A DNA stretch of 64,000 nucleotides, from positions 186,001 through 250,000 of the forward strand of contig NZ_CANLER010000003.1 of NCBI RefSeq assembly GCF_947489715.1, in the 5' to 3' direction. A model generated the notes under the pieces. That model had not been told where the DNA came from and searched no databases. It was given only the letters and a program-made list of their open reading frames with translations. Positions 54,203-63,436 of this stretch are shown piece by piece; position 1 is the first letter of the stretch, and each line of letters opens with the position of its first letter. Source of the DNA: an uncultured Roseovarius sp. (GTDB lineage: Bacteria; Pseudomonadota; Alphaproteobacteria; Rhodobacterales; Rhodobacteraceae). Both the position numbers and the translations under genes were made by a program.

Positions 54203-56797
54203 TTACCCGGCATGCCGCGTCTCATCCCGGAAATCGGTTTCTTCGGTCACGGTAAAGCGTCCGCCCTTGATTTTCTGAATCTTACCCTCGCGCAGAAGCT
54301 GGCCAAAAGAGCGCAGACCGTCCTCACGGGCGAAATTCTCTTTCTCCACCTCTTGGATCTTATGCATCAGCATCGGCCGCGAGAATTGTTCCCGGCCTTC
54401 AACATCCGAAATGTAGGCTGCCGCAGCCTCCAACAGGTCAGGCAGTTGGGTTGCGCCCATCTGGCGGGCATAATCGCTGAAATTGCTACCACTTTCGACA
54501 CCGGTGTTTTTAGTGTCTTCGACCAATTCCGTCGCCGAGACACGGCGCGGGCGGATCGGCGCGCGTTCCATGTCAACGCGCTGCTCGGCAACCAGTTTCA
54601 ACGGTGCCGGTCGTCCTTCGACCGGGCGTTGTGAACGGGTCCCCTCGCTGGCACTGGGACGACGCGGGCGCACCACGCTGGCAAGATCGCTGCGATAGGG
54701 TGTATCGTCGACGTTCTTTTGCAGATCCGCGCCGGCCTTCTTTTCGGCCCGGGTGGCGGCAACCGCCGCACGCAGATGCTGAATAGCGCTGCGACGCTGA
54801 TTGGATTCTGGCTTTTCAAGCTGGCTATCGGCTTCGTCAAAAATCCGTTCGATATCGGACTGATCGCCCGCGCTTTCCAGTTTGTGCCGACCGTCGCGTG
54901 AAGCTGCATGATGCTCTATCTCTTCTGAAGCATCATCGGAATTTTCCTCAGCAACATCAGGAGCATGCATCTCTTCTTCATCTGCAACTGCCAGGTCAGC
55001 TTCAACCTCGGCAAGCGCACGCTGCAAATCTTCTTCCTGTTCAGGGCTCAGGACCTGCTCAGCATCCGCCATCTCAACATCGGCATCACCGTCCGTGTCA
55101 TCGTCGGCCCATGCCGTTTCGACAAAGTCTTCGGCCTGGTCATCTTCCGACAGACCATCAGCGATGGCGGCATCGAAATCTTCGCGAGTGACCTTGAGCA
55201 CACGGGCATTCAACTGCGCGCGTGTCTCATCATCGTCGCTCATCTCCGACACGTTCTCCGCGTCATCCGAGATTTCAACCGTTTCATCCTCGACCATTGC
55301 ATCCGGCAAATCGAAATCAACCATTTCTTCGGCGACTTCGTTTTGCGTTTCGATTTCGGTCAGGTCTTCTGCTTCAGATGTTTCTCCGTCGGTAATCGAA
55401 TCCGCCAGCAATTGCGACAGCGTGTCTTCGAAATCGTCTTCGTCGTCTGTCGCGGTCGCCGCAGCCTTCGAGCTGGCTTCTTCCTCATCAATCTGTTGCG
55501 CACGTTTGCTGGCCAGCGATGCAAGCAATTCCACATCGGACATGCCGGTCTCGACAGGCTCAGCCTGCTCAATCTCAGCCGCGTCATCTTCGGCCAGGGC
55601 GGCATCCAATTCAGCAGCGGCTTCGTTCAGGAAATCCTGTGCATGCTCGTCTTCGCTGTAATCGTCCTGCTCGTAAGGCTGATCTTTCTGCGACACGACC
55701 GAACGAATTCGGCTCAGCCGGTCTGCAACAGAATCGGCATCTGGCACCGAGACCGGAGCGTCCACCATCTCGGTTTCGTAATGATCTGCTACGTCAGGCT
55801 CTGGTGAATTCTCAAAGAATGCCTCAGCCGTTTCGACATAGTCATCGATTGCAGCTTCGTCTTCCACGGCAATCTCGGCGGCGAAATTTTCGGCGGCGGC
55901 CTCAACCGCAACCTCTTCTTCGACAGCCTCTGATAGCTCTTCGTCGATAAACTGCTCAACCGGGGTATCATCTTCAGAGTGAATTTCTTCGGTGACGGTC
56001 TCTTCAACCGACGCGTCCGATGTCGCTTCAACCGTCTCAGCAGGCTCTTGCGCGATCGGTTCTTCCGGCATTTCTTCGACAACCGTTTCAGCGGCCTGCT
56101 CTTCCGCAACAAACGATTCAGTCTGCGCTGTAACAACGGGGGCTTCCAAAAGATCGTCCGCCGCAGGCGTGTCTTCAACCGTTGCGACAGGCTCTTCTTC
56201 AATGGCTTCTTCGGCCGCTTCAATGACCTCTTCGGCCACGTCTTCGTCGGCAGGCGCTACTTCGGATGCAACCTCGGTCGTTTCCGCAGGCACGCCCACT
56301 TCTTCTGTGGTGGCTTCCTCGACAGGTGCCTCTTCGGACGAAACATCCTCGTCCTGCAACGCCGCGGAAATTGCGGGGGCAAGCTCCTCGACATCATTCT
56401 CAGATGTATCAGCAGCCACATCATCGGCAGCATCAACCACCTCTTCAGGCTGGGTTTCTTCTACGCTGGGCGCCTCTGCCTCAGCGTGTTGATCCTCAGC
56501 GGCCATATCCGTTGCTGCGACAGCAGCCAGCGCGGCTGGTGCGTCGCCTGCGCGCAGGACGATCTTGCCCTGCTCTTCGTGCGCCTCAACCCGGCGGGCG
56601 ATTTCGCGTTCCGCGATCCGCGCCAGCATGTCGGCATCCGGTGTCGGCGGTTCGGCCCCGAAGTAACGATCATCCGCAGCCAGATCGCGGAAATATTCTG
56701 CAATCGCCTTCATCGTATCGAATGAGTCATCAAACCCTTCCAGCGTACACGAGAAGGTTCCGTAAGAGACCGTTAGAATTTTACTTGTATTAACCAT
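54203..56797 (-). CDS. Large acidic low-complexity protein of unknown function
   Basis: An 864-residue protein in three parts. The N-terminal ~100 residues (ILTVSYGTFSCTLEGFDDSFDTMKAIAEYFRDLAADDRYFG, ARIAEREIARRVEA) look like a compact domain. About 550 residues follow that are dominated by Glu, Asp, Ala and Val, plainly disordered. The C-terminal ~110 residues (YARQMGATQLPDLLEAAAAYISDVEG...RPMLMHKIQEVEKENFAREDGLRSFGQLLREGKIQKIKGGRF) look like a folded winged-helix-like domain. I do not recognise it. I chose 56797 because its N-terminus fits; 56842 is possible. It is divergent from the thiamine pyrophosphokinase gene. Confidence 0.75.
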   Translation of the reverse strand: MVNTSKILTVSYGTFSCTLEGFDDSFDTMKAIAEYFRDLAADDRYFGAEPPTPDADMLARIAEREIARRVEAHEEQGKIVLRAGDAPAALAAVAATDMAAEDQHAEAEAPSVEETQPEEVVDAADDVAADTSENDVEELAPAISAALQDEDVSSEEAPVEEATTEEVGVPAETTEVASEVAPADEDVAEEVIEAAEEAIEEEPVATVEDTPAADDLLEAPVVTAQTESFVAEEQAAETVVEEMPEEPIAQEPAETVEATSDASVEETVTEEIHSEDDTPVEQFIDEELSEAVEEEVAVEAAAENFAAEIAVEDEAAIDDYVETAEAFFENSPEPDVADHYETEMVDAPVSVPDADSVADRLSRIRSVVSQKDQPYEQDDYSEDEHAQDFLNEAAAELDAALAEDDAAEIEQAEPVETGMSDVELLASLASKRAQQIDEEEASSKAAATATDDEDDFEDTLSQLLADSITDGETSEAEDLTEIETQNEVAEEMVDFDLPDAMVEDETVEISDDAENVSEMSDDDETRAQLNARVLKVTREDFDAAIADGLSEDDQAEDFVETAWADDDTDGDADVEMADAEQVLSPEQEEDLQRALAEVEADLAVADEEEMHAPDVAEENSDDASEEIEHHAASRDGRHKLESAGDQSDIERIFDEADSQLEKPESNQRRSAIQHLRAAVAATRAEKKAGADLQKNVDDTPYRSDLASVVRPRRPSASEGTRSQRPVEGRPAPLKLVAEQRVDMERAPIRPRRVSATELVEDTKNTGVESGSNFSDYARQMGATQLPDLLEAAAAYISDVEGREQFSRPMLMHKIQEVEKENFAREDGLRSFGQLLREGKIQKIKGGRFTVTEETDFRDETRHAG

Positions 56798-56943
56798 TTT
56801 AATCGCTCGCTTTGCTTTGCCTGCAAAGTCCGTGTTTACCATGCCCGAGAGGACGAAAGACGCCCGATTCTTGGAACTTTAACGTACCATTTTGTGGCGA
56901 GAATGTGTTCTCTTCCATAACTTGACGTTAATCCGGGGAAAAA

Positions 56944-57612
56944 ATGATCGTTCAACAATCCCAGTCTGTGACGCTAATTGGTGGCGCAAAGGTAGACAAT
57001 CAAAGGCTTAGACGCGCTTTGGCACTGGCGCCACACCTGGTTGCGGCAGATGGTGGCGCAGATACCGCGCTGCTCGAAGGCCTGATGCCGGATGCCGTAA
57101 TTGGCGATTTTGATTCGATGAGCGAATCAGCCAGGGACTGCATCCCATCCGACCGTCTGCATGAGATTTCCGAGCAGGACAGCACCGATTTCGATAAATG
57201 CCTGAGCAACATCCATGCCCCGCTGATCATCGGTGTGGGTTTTTCCGGGGCGCGCCAGGATCATCAACTGGCCGCGTATAATACACTGGTGCGGCATCCC
57301 GATCAGCGCTGCATTCTTCTGGGCCGTGACGAGCTGGTGTTTCTTTGCCCGCCGTCGCTGCGTTTGGATTTGCCTGTCGGGACGCGAGTATCACTGTTTC
57401 CGATGGGTGCGGTCGAGGGTGTGTCAGACGGGTTGAAATGGCCCATCGCCGGGCTGAACTTTGCGCCGGACGGGCGCGTCGGCACATCGAACCTATCAAC
57501 CGGCACTGTACATCTGAACCTGACCGCGCCAAAAATGCTGGTCATTTTGCCAGCGATGGCGTTGGAAGCGGTCGCCGAAGCCCTGCAACAGGTTGTCGGC
57601 AGTTGGGCGTGA
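56944..57612 (+). CDS. thiN: Thiamine pyrophosphokinase
   Basis: A 222-residue enzyme that converts thiamine to thiamine diphosphate with ATP. Family signatures: VAADGGADTALLEGLMPDAVIGDFDSM and QDSTDFDKCL at the active site, GARQDHQL, and the C-terminal beta-sandwich with GLKWPIAGLNF. Ribosome site GGGGA just upstream. The gap to the next gene (57613-57762) shows nothing I can name. Confidence 0.92.
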   Translation: MIVQQSQSVTLIGGAKVDNQRLRRALALAPHLVAADGGADTALLEGLMPDAVIGDFDSMSESARDCIPSDRLHEISEQDSTDFDKCLSNIHAPLIIGVGFSGARQDHQLAAYNTLVRHPDQRCILLGRDELVFLCPPSLRLDLPVGTRVSLFPMGAVEGVSDGLKWPIAGLNFAPDGRVGTSNLSTGTVHLNLTAPKMLVILPAMALEAVAEALQQVVGSWA

Positions 57613-57762
57613 CAGGCATATCAAAGCTCTTGATGATTATTCTCTACCCCAATTGGCATCAAAGCCCACACAGATCGGACGCAAGGTAGAAGATAGCGAT
57701 GCGCGATCACCGTGAACGACATCCAGATCCGCAAACAAGCGTTCGGGCATCAACAAGCTGCG

Positions 57763-58410
57763 TTAACTAAACGGCCAGCTATCGGGCACTTTGTCGGGGC
57801 CTTTGTTATCTTCCAGAATCTTCCGATAATTCTCCATCGAATGATCCATACCGAAATTGGCTTCGGGCGGTTCAAGGAATTTGGCTTGACCCAAATGGCT
57901 GAAATTCGGCGCCATCGCGCATACCGTGTCATCCACCCGGCAGACCGACAGGCATTTGCCATCGTGTTGCACCCGCCGACTGCCTTTCTTGGGCCGGGGC
58001 GAGGCAAAACCGATACCGTGCACATTATAGCTTTTCGACAGGATCTGCGTGGCCGCTGCGCCCAAAGAGTGACCGATGATCAGACGCGGCCGGCGGTTCC
58101 CCAACCAGTTGAACACCATACGGGAATAAACCAGAAAGCCCTGATGCCAGCGCGTACCACTGGCACCACGTTCTGTTGTGCTATCCGCCAATCGAAATTT
58201 CTTGTGCCCCACATTGAAGACCCTCAGATTGAAATGCACGAAATCCAATACGGAATTGCTGCCGGGCAGAAGCAGGATACCGTTGTCGGTCAAATGCGCC
58301 TGCACCCCCGATTTATCCAGACTATCAACAACCCGGGGTGACTTTAGCTCACTGACTTTGTAACTCGCCTGCGCCAAGGTGGCGGCGTCGCGCATCCTGA
58401 TCCGTGTCAT
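57763..58410 (-). CDS. Lipase-class-3-like hydrolase
   Basis: A 215-residue alpha/beta-hydrolase of the fungal-lipase-like (class 3) type. Nucleophile elbow RLIIGHSLGAAATQI, catalytic Asp probably in CRVDDTVCAM, and a late His in GMDHSMENY. There is no signal peptide from the chosen start at 58410, which has AGGAGG 8 bases upstream; the longer frame is not supported. The substrate is unknown. Confidence 0.75.
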   Translation of the reverse strand: MTRIRMRDAATLAQASYKVSELKSPRVVDSLDKSGVQAHLTDNGILLLPGSNSVLDFVHFNLRVFNVGHKKFRLADSTTERGASGTRWHQGFLVYSRMVFNWLGNRRPRLIIGHSLGAAATQILSKSYNVHGIGFASPRPKKGSRRVQHDGKCLSVCRVDDTVCAMAPNFSHLGQAKFLEPPEANFGMDHSMENYRKILEDNKGPDKVPDSWPFS

Positions 58411-58498
58411 TGGAAAATCCTCCTGAAAATATACAGGCAGTTTTCCACGGTCATGCCGCGCTGCAAAGTCATTTAAACCTGACCCTGCGCGGCAGTGC

Positions 58499-59407
58499 CT
58501 AAGGAGCGGGCGTTGGCCGGCGCTGCAGGGCGCGTTCGCGCACAAAGACATAAAGGCCCGAGCCCACGATCAGGGCAATCCCGACAAAGGTCAGCGCATC
58601 GGGCAGATCGCCGAATATGTAGAAACCAAAGAAGGTGGCGCCGACGATCTCGATATATTGCAGCGGTGCCAGAACCGAGGCGGGTGCCAGCGACAGCGCG
58701 AAACTGATGCAGACATGGCTGATTGTGGCGACAATCCCGAGCGCCGCCAGCAGTTTCAATTCGCGTGCCTCCGGCCAGACCGGATCAAGCGGGCCGACGC
58801 CACTGCCATTAAACGCCCAGAGCACCGGCACAGCGATTACCAACGCCGCCAGACCGGTATATACCTGCAATGTGATCGGGTGCATCTGCGTTGCCATACG
58901 GCGTGTCAGGATCATGTAGAAGGCAAAACAAAGCGCCGTGACCAGCGGCAGAAACGCCACGCCGCCAAGCTCCTGAAAACTGGGCTGAATGATCAAAAGC
59001 GCCCCGCCAAAGCCCACGGCACAGGCAATATAGCGGCGCGGGCCGACCTGTTCGCCCAACAGCCATCCGCCCAGCAACGTCAGGATGAACGGTTCGACAA
59101 AAAAGATCGCGATGGCATCGGCAATCGGCATGTAGCGCACGGCAGTAAAGAAAAACGCGGTGGCCACCATCAACAGAACCGATCGCGCCAGATGCAATCC
59201 GATCTCGGCCCGTCCGGGCCGGTGCATCCATCCCATCAGCGCCGCCAACGGCAACAAAAGCGCGCTTTGAACCGCAAACCGTGTGGCCGCGATCTGCCCC
59301 ACGGCGACCGCATCACCGATCAGCTTGGCAAAACTGTCCATAAGCGGGGCAATCAATGAAAACCCCACCATCAGAAGAATGCCGAATAAGGTGCGATCCT
59401 TGCCCAT
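58499..59407 (-). CDS. EamA/DMT-family transporter
   Basis: A 302-residue ten-helix exporter with two EamA repeats, the first from LLMVGFSLIAPLMDSFAKLIG and the second from VAFLPLVTALCFAFYMILTRRMA. It resembles the RhtA/YdcZ-like metabolite exporters. The stop is about 90 bases from the lipase-like gene start; the two may be co-transcribed. The substrate is unknown. Confidence 0.83.
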   Translation of the reverse strand: MGKDRTLFGILLMVGFSLIAPLMDSFAKLIGDAVAVGQIAATRFAVQSALLLPLAALMGWMHRPGRAEIGLHLARSVLLMVATAFFFTAVRYMPIADAIAIFFVEPFILTLLGGWLLGEQVGPRRYIACAVGFGGALLIIQPSFQELGGVAFLPLVTALCFAFYMILTRRMATQMHPITLQVYTGLAALVIAVPVLWAFNGSGVGPLDPVWPEARELKLLAALGIVATISHVCISFALSLAPASVLAPLQYIEIVGATFFGFYIFGDLPDALTFVGIALIVGSGLYVFVRERALQRRPTPAP

Positions 59408-59483
59408 GACGCGACGCTAGGGGCGCATCATGAAATTGGCAATCCGCCTTCGGCCAGAAGACGTCAGAAACAGTCAGCAGGCG

Positions 59484-61004
59484 TCAGCGCGCGGTTGGGC
59501 GCCTTGCATCCATCGCCAGTCTCTCAAAGGGATCGGGGCGACCGGCAAATGCCTTGGGTTCGCGCTCGGCAGGGACAAGCTTTGCCATGAAAAGCTGGAT
59601 TTTCTCGCCCATGCCCAATTTCTGCTCGGTATCATCCGGGGTGAAAAGCGTGGCCGACTGAAACGCGTCCTTGCGTCTCGGCGCCCGGGTAACAGGGCGT
59701 GTCTTGGCAGCACCATCATCCGTTTCACCGGATTTATGACGCCGACCGGGCAGCGCAAATTTGAAACCACGTTTTGGTTCTTTCGGCTCAGGTGCGGCAG
59801 TCGCATCAACTGCGGCAGCCGCGTCATCGCTTTCATCCTTGGCCTTACGCCCAAGCCCCGGCAGGGACAGCTTGAAGCCGCGCTTGGGTGCCTCAGCCTC
59901 GGACGTCTGCTCCACCGGCGCTACCAACGCTGGCTCGTCCTGGAAACTCGTCGCGTTTTGCACGTCAGCCATAACCTCTTCATCGCTCTTTTTGGCGCCC
60001 GGCAACCCAAGACCCAAACGCGCTAGCCCGCCGGTGATCACATTCTTGGTTTTCCGGACGGCAAACATCTGCAAGGCAACAATCGCGGCAATCGCGGCAT
60101 AGATCAGCGCATAGGTAAATTGACCGGTATAGATCAGGAAACCGGCCACCCCGATTAGCGACAGTGCCTTTACCGACAGCGGAATTCTGTTCCAAAGCTT
60201 GTCTTCGACTGTTTCGCGAGCGGGGGCGGGCTCTGCCTCGGGCTGCGCAGGTGCATCGGCATACGCCATCACGGGCGCGGTATGTTCTGGCGCGGCGGGT
60301 GCGTCCTCTGAATTTGCCAGCCGCTTCTTGCGACGACGCAACGCGAATTTGATCAGGCCGATCAGGGCCACGGCAAGACCAACACCGCGAATGATGTTGC
60401 GCATGTCATCCGCAGACACCGTGGGCGTCAGCCCGGCAACCCGGCCATCCAGAAACGGTTCGATATAGATGAAATCATCGGATTGGATAAGGCTCTGTTC
60501 GGCAAACGCATCACTGACAAGCGACGACAGATCCGAACTGTTCCTGGCCTGCCCGTTAAACGTGATGACGCTGACAAACCCGTCCTCGCCAATCCCGATC
60601 TCCGAGTTTTTGTCGAAATATTCGTTGATGAACTTGTCTTTTTCCGCCTGCGACAGAACCAGCGCACTCCGCGCCACCTTACTGCCTTCCGGGTCGGACG
60701 CATCAAACAGCACATACATGAAGCGCGTCGTATCGGGGCCTTTGCGCTTTTTCGTCAGTTCGTAATTATAGCTGGGGTCAATCACACCCTGAACCGATAT
60801 TTCATCGGCGAGACCAACATCATCGCTGCGCGAAAACTCAGCCAGACTGACAGTTTCCGGCGGCGACCCGGCAAGGGCGCGCTTCATCTCCTGGTTTTGG
60901 GCCAGCGTGTCGCGGTGGCTCAGTTCACCCAGATAGAACAGGCCCCCAGCGGCGGCCAGAAACACCCAAAAGGGCATCTGAAATACTGCAAAAATCAAAC
61001 GCAT
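59484..61004 (-). CDS. Membrane protein with internal PKRGFK repeats, unknown function
   Basis: A 506-residue protein. Helix 1 at residues 2-24 (LIFAVFQMPFWVFLAAAGGLFYL), an extracytoplasmic domain of about 180 residues (SLAEFSRSDDVGLADEISVQG, FMYVLFDASDPEG), helix 2 (IIRGVGLAVALIGLIKFAL), then two more helices (LIGVAGFLIYTGQFTYALIYAAIAAIVAL). The charged C-terminal tail has a repeated motif: PKRGFKLSLPGLGRKAKDESDD and PKRGFKFALPGRRHKSGETDD. I do not recognise a family. I chose the ATG at 61004 over the TTG at 61025. Confidence 0.7.
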   Translation of the reverse strand: MRLIFAVFQMPFWVFLAAAGGLFYLGELSHRDTLAQNQEMKRALAGSPPETVSLAEFSRSDDVGLADEISVQGVIDPSYNYELTKKRKGPDTTRFMYVLFDASDPEGSKVARSALVLSQAEKDKFINEYFDKNSEIGIGEDGFVSVITFNGQARNSSDLSSLVSDAFAEQSLIQSDDFIYIEPFLDGRVAGLTPTVSADDMRNIIRGVGLAVALIGLIKFALRRRKKRLANSEDAPAAPEHTAPVMAYADAPAQPEAEPAPARETVEDKLWNRIPLSVKALSLIGVAGFLIYTGQFTYALIYAAIAAIVALQMFAVRKTKNVITGGLARLGLGLPGAKKSDEEVMADVQNATSFQDEPALVAPVEQTSEAEAPKRGFKLSLPGLGRKAKDESDDAAAAVDATAAPEPKEPKRGFKFALPGRRHKSGETDDGAAKTRPVTRAPRRKDAFQSATLFTPDDTEQKLGMGEKIQLFMAKLVPAEREPKAFAGRPDPFERLAMDARRPTAR

Positions 61005-61108
61005 GATGCGGATTTCCTGATTCAATTCAAACTTGAATCAAGGATCATCCAAATTTCCGGGCAAAAATTTGGCGCCCCCGTGGAAATTTCACGGAACCGC
61101 TAGAATAA

Positions 61109-62482
61109 TCAGCAGTTTGGCACGTTTACGGCCAATCCACCCAGCGACGTTTCCTTGTATTTTTCGCTCATATCCGCACCAGTTTGGCGCATTGTTTCGA
61201 TACAGGCATCCAATGGCACCAGATGCGTGCCATCCCCGCGCAGCGCCAGCGACGCCGCCGAGACAGCCTTGATCGCCCCCAGACCGTTGCGTTCGATGCA
61301 CGGCACCTGCACCAATCCTTTGACCGGATCGCAGGTCATGCCCAGATGATGTTCCAGCGCGATCTCGGCCGCGTTTTCGATCTGTGCGGGCGTGCCCCCC
61401 AGGACGGCTGCCAATCCGGCTGCCCCCATAGCAGATGCGCTGCCCACTTCGGCCTGGCAACCTGCTTCGGCGCCGCTGATCGAGGCGTTGAACTTGACCA
61501 GCCCGCCAATCGCAGCAGCGGTCAGCAGGAAATCCTCGATCTGCGTCTCGCTGGCCCCCGGCACATGCTCAAGCCAGTATTTGATGACCGAAGGCACGAC
61601 ACCCGCCGCGCCATTGGTGGGCGCTGTCACCACCTGCCCGCCAGCCGCGTTTTCCTCGTTGACGGCCATGGCGTAGACACTCATCCAGTCATTGATCTTG
61701 TGCGGCGCATTCAGATTGGTGCCACGTTCGGCAATCAGCGCATCCCGGATACCCTTGGCACGGCGTTTGACATTCAGACCGCCGGGCAGGATCCCTTCGG
61801 CATTCATCCCGCGCTCGATGCAGTCGTTCATCACCTGCCAGATTTGCGCCACGCCCGATTTCAGGCTTTCCGGCCCGCCGCGCGCATGTTCGTTGGCCTT
61901 TTTCATCTCGGCAATGCTCTTGCCGCTGGTTTCAGCCATTTCCAGCATTTCAGCGGCAGATTTGAACGGATAAGGCACCGGATCGCCTTCGTCGGTATTC
62001 CGCCCCGCCGCCAACTCTCCCTCGGTCATCACGAACCCGCCGCCGATGGAATAATAGGTCTCCTGCAGGATCACATCGCCCTGCTTGTCGGTGGCCATCA
62101 GGATCATGCCATTGGCGTGGCCGGGCAGGTTGGGGCCGAAATCAAACTGCAGGTCTTCTTTGGGGTTAAACGCTAAGACCGGCAGACCGTCGGGCGAGAC
62201 GGTATGGGTCTCGCGGATCTGGTCCAGCGTCGCTTCAGCTTTGTCATTGTCATAGGTTTCGGGCACATATCCGGCCAGGCCCAGAATGGTTGCCCGGTCA
62301 CTGGCATGGCCCACGCCGGTAAACGCCAGCGAGCCGTGCAATGATCCCTTGACGCCGTGGCATTCAAACGGGGCCGCGCGCATCTTGTCCAGAAACCGCG
62401 CTGCCGCCACCATCGGCCCCATGGTATGGGACGAGGACGGGCCAATGCCCACTTTGAACATATCGAAGACAGACAGGAACAT
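61109..62482 (-). CDS. sdaA: L-serine ammonia-lyase (single-chain, Fe-S)
   Basis: A 457-residue iron-sulfur L-serine dehydratase that makes pyruvate and ammonia. Beta domain: KVGIGPSSSHTMGPMVAA. Alpha domain: three cluster cysteines in GCQAEVGSASAMGAAGL, MTCDPVKGLVQ and PCIERNGLGAIKA, with the usual late MRQTGADMSEKYKETSLGGLAVN. Full length for the SdaA/SdaB type. It shares one base with the upstream GST stop (TGATG), so the two form an operon. Confidence 0.95.
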   Translation of the reverse strand: MFLSVFDMFKVGIGPSSSHTMGPMVAAARFLDKMRAAPFECHGVKGSLHGSLAFTGVGHASDRATILGLAGYVPETYDNDKAEATLDQIRETHTVSPDGLPVLAFNPKEDLQFDFGPNLPGHANGMILMATDKQGDVILQETYYSIGGGFVMTEGELAAGRNTDEGDPVPYPFKSAAEMLEMAETSGKSIAEMKKANEHARGGPESLKSGVAQIWQVMNDCIERGMNAEGILPGGLNVKRRAKGIRDALIAERGTNLNAPHKINDWMSVYAMAVNEENAAGGQVVTAPTNGAAGVVPSVIKYWLEHVPGASETQIEDFLLTAAAIGGLVKFNASISGAEAGCQAEVGSASAMGAAGLAAVLGGTPAQIENAAEIALEHHLGMTCDPVKGLVQVPCIERNGLGAIKAVSAASLALRGDGTHLVPLDACIETMRQTGADMSEKYKETSLGGLAVNVPNC

Positions 62483-63186
62483 CAGGTGGCACTCCCTTCC
62501 GGTGGCCTAGCGTATTGCGGGGCGGTAAAGGGCGTCGGCCCAAGACCCTCGGCATCTATGGCAGATTGCACACTCCCGCAAGGCTCAAGACGCGCCGCCA
62601 TTGCCTTTAAATGCGGCCAGTTACCGATCGAAAACCACCCTGACCCCTCTTGCGGGTATAGCACCATCCAACGCATCAGGCACGCCACATAGAAATCCAG
62701 GACCGAAGGGGACGTTGCGCCGAACCAACCGGGCTGCTGCGCCGCCATCTCTTCGAGGGCGTCCAGATGCTGCGGCAACACTCCCTGCATATGGCAGCGC
62801 AAGGCGCGCTGAAGCTGCGTATCCGGGCCGATATACTGATCCGGATAAAAGGTCATACGCATCGCGACATGCACGGTATTGGCGGTGAAAAACAGCCATT
62901 TCAGGAACGGCGCGCGTTCGGGAGTACCCACCAGCGGTGCAAGCGCCCCATGCCGATCCGCCAGCCAAAGCAGGATCGCGCCGGTTTCGAAAACCGGCCC
63001 GTCAGGCGTTTCCAGAACCGGGATCAGGCCCTGCGGGTTCAGCCGCAGATAATCGGGCGACTTATGGGCGCGTTGCTTACGATCAACCAGCACGGTCTTA
63101 TAGGGCTGCCCCAGTTCCTCCAGCACCAACCGGATGATCAAAGAGGCGTTGTCGGGGGCGTAATGCAGGCGGTAACGAGTTGTCAT
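62482..63186 (-). CDS. Glutathione S-transferase family protein
   Basis: A 234-residue two-domain GST. Thioredoxin-like N-domain with LYYAPDNASL-type start (RLHYAPDNASLIIRLVLEELG), the cis-Pro segment GLIPVLETPDGPVFETGAILLWLAD (Glu-Thr glutathione site), and a helical C-domain. It is translationally coupled to sdaA. The role is unknown; a detoxification or dehydratase-protecting function is only a guess. Confidence 0.87.
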   Translation of the reverse strand: MTTRYRLHYAPDNASLIIRLVLEELGQPYKTVLVDRKQRAHKSPDYLRLNPQGLIPVLETPDGPVFETGAILLWLADRHGALAPLVGTPERAPFLKWLFFTANTVHVAMRMTFYPDQYIGPDTQLQRALRCHMQGVLPQHLDALEEMAAQQPGWFGATSPSVLDFYVACLMRWMVLYPQEGSGWFSIGNWPHLKAMAARLEPCGSVQSAIDAEGLGPTPFTAPQYARPPEGSAT

Positions 63187-63436
63187 GGCCTCAATCTACT
63201 TCAGGCCGGAACTCCGACGCGCCAGGAAACGACAGTTTTCAACCAAAAAGGCTTGTCCGCATTGCGGGCTTTGCTTTCATACGTAATAGTTGCACCAATG
63301 TCTGATTTTACAACTTATTAGTGATCAGTATTGTCCCTATTGGCCTTTTTTTGAGTGTTTTAGCAAAGACATGAAAGTCTGACAGGTTCGGCGGGTACCT
63401 CGTAGGATTCTCATTTTTTATGAAAGGAATAGTATT
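63187..63436. other. 250-base gap with a change to lower GC
   Basis: No gene is supportable. From about 63280 the sequence becomes clearly more AT-rich than the rest of the window (for example CCTTTTTTTGAGTG and CTCATTTTTTATG). The end carries the AAAGGA ribosome site of the next gene. This may be the edge of a region of different origin. Confidence 0.5.

Noticed and set aside
55979..56725. Plus-strand frames opposite the acidic protein gene
   Set aside because: Repetitive Ser/Thr or Phe/Arg/Gly translations produced by the antisense of GAA/GCN-rich codons; no ribosome site.
62767..63321. Plus-strand frame overlapping the GST gene and the following gap
   Set aside because: Mostly antisense of the GST coding sequence with shadow-like composition.
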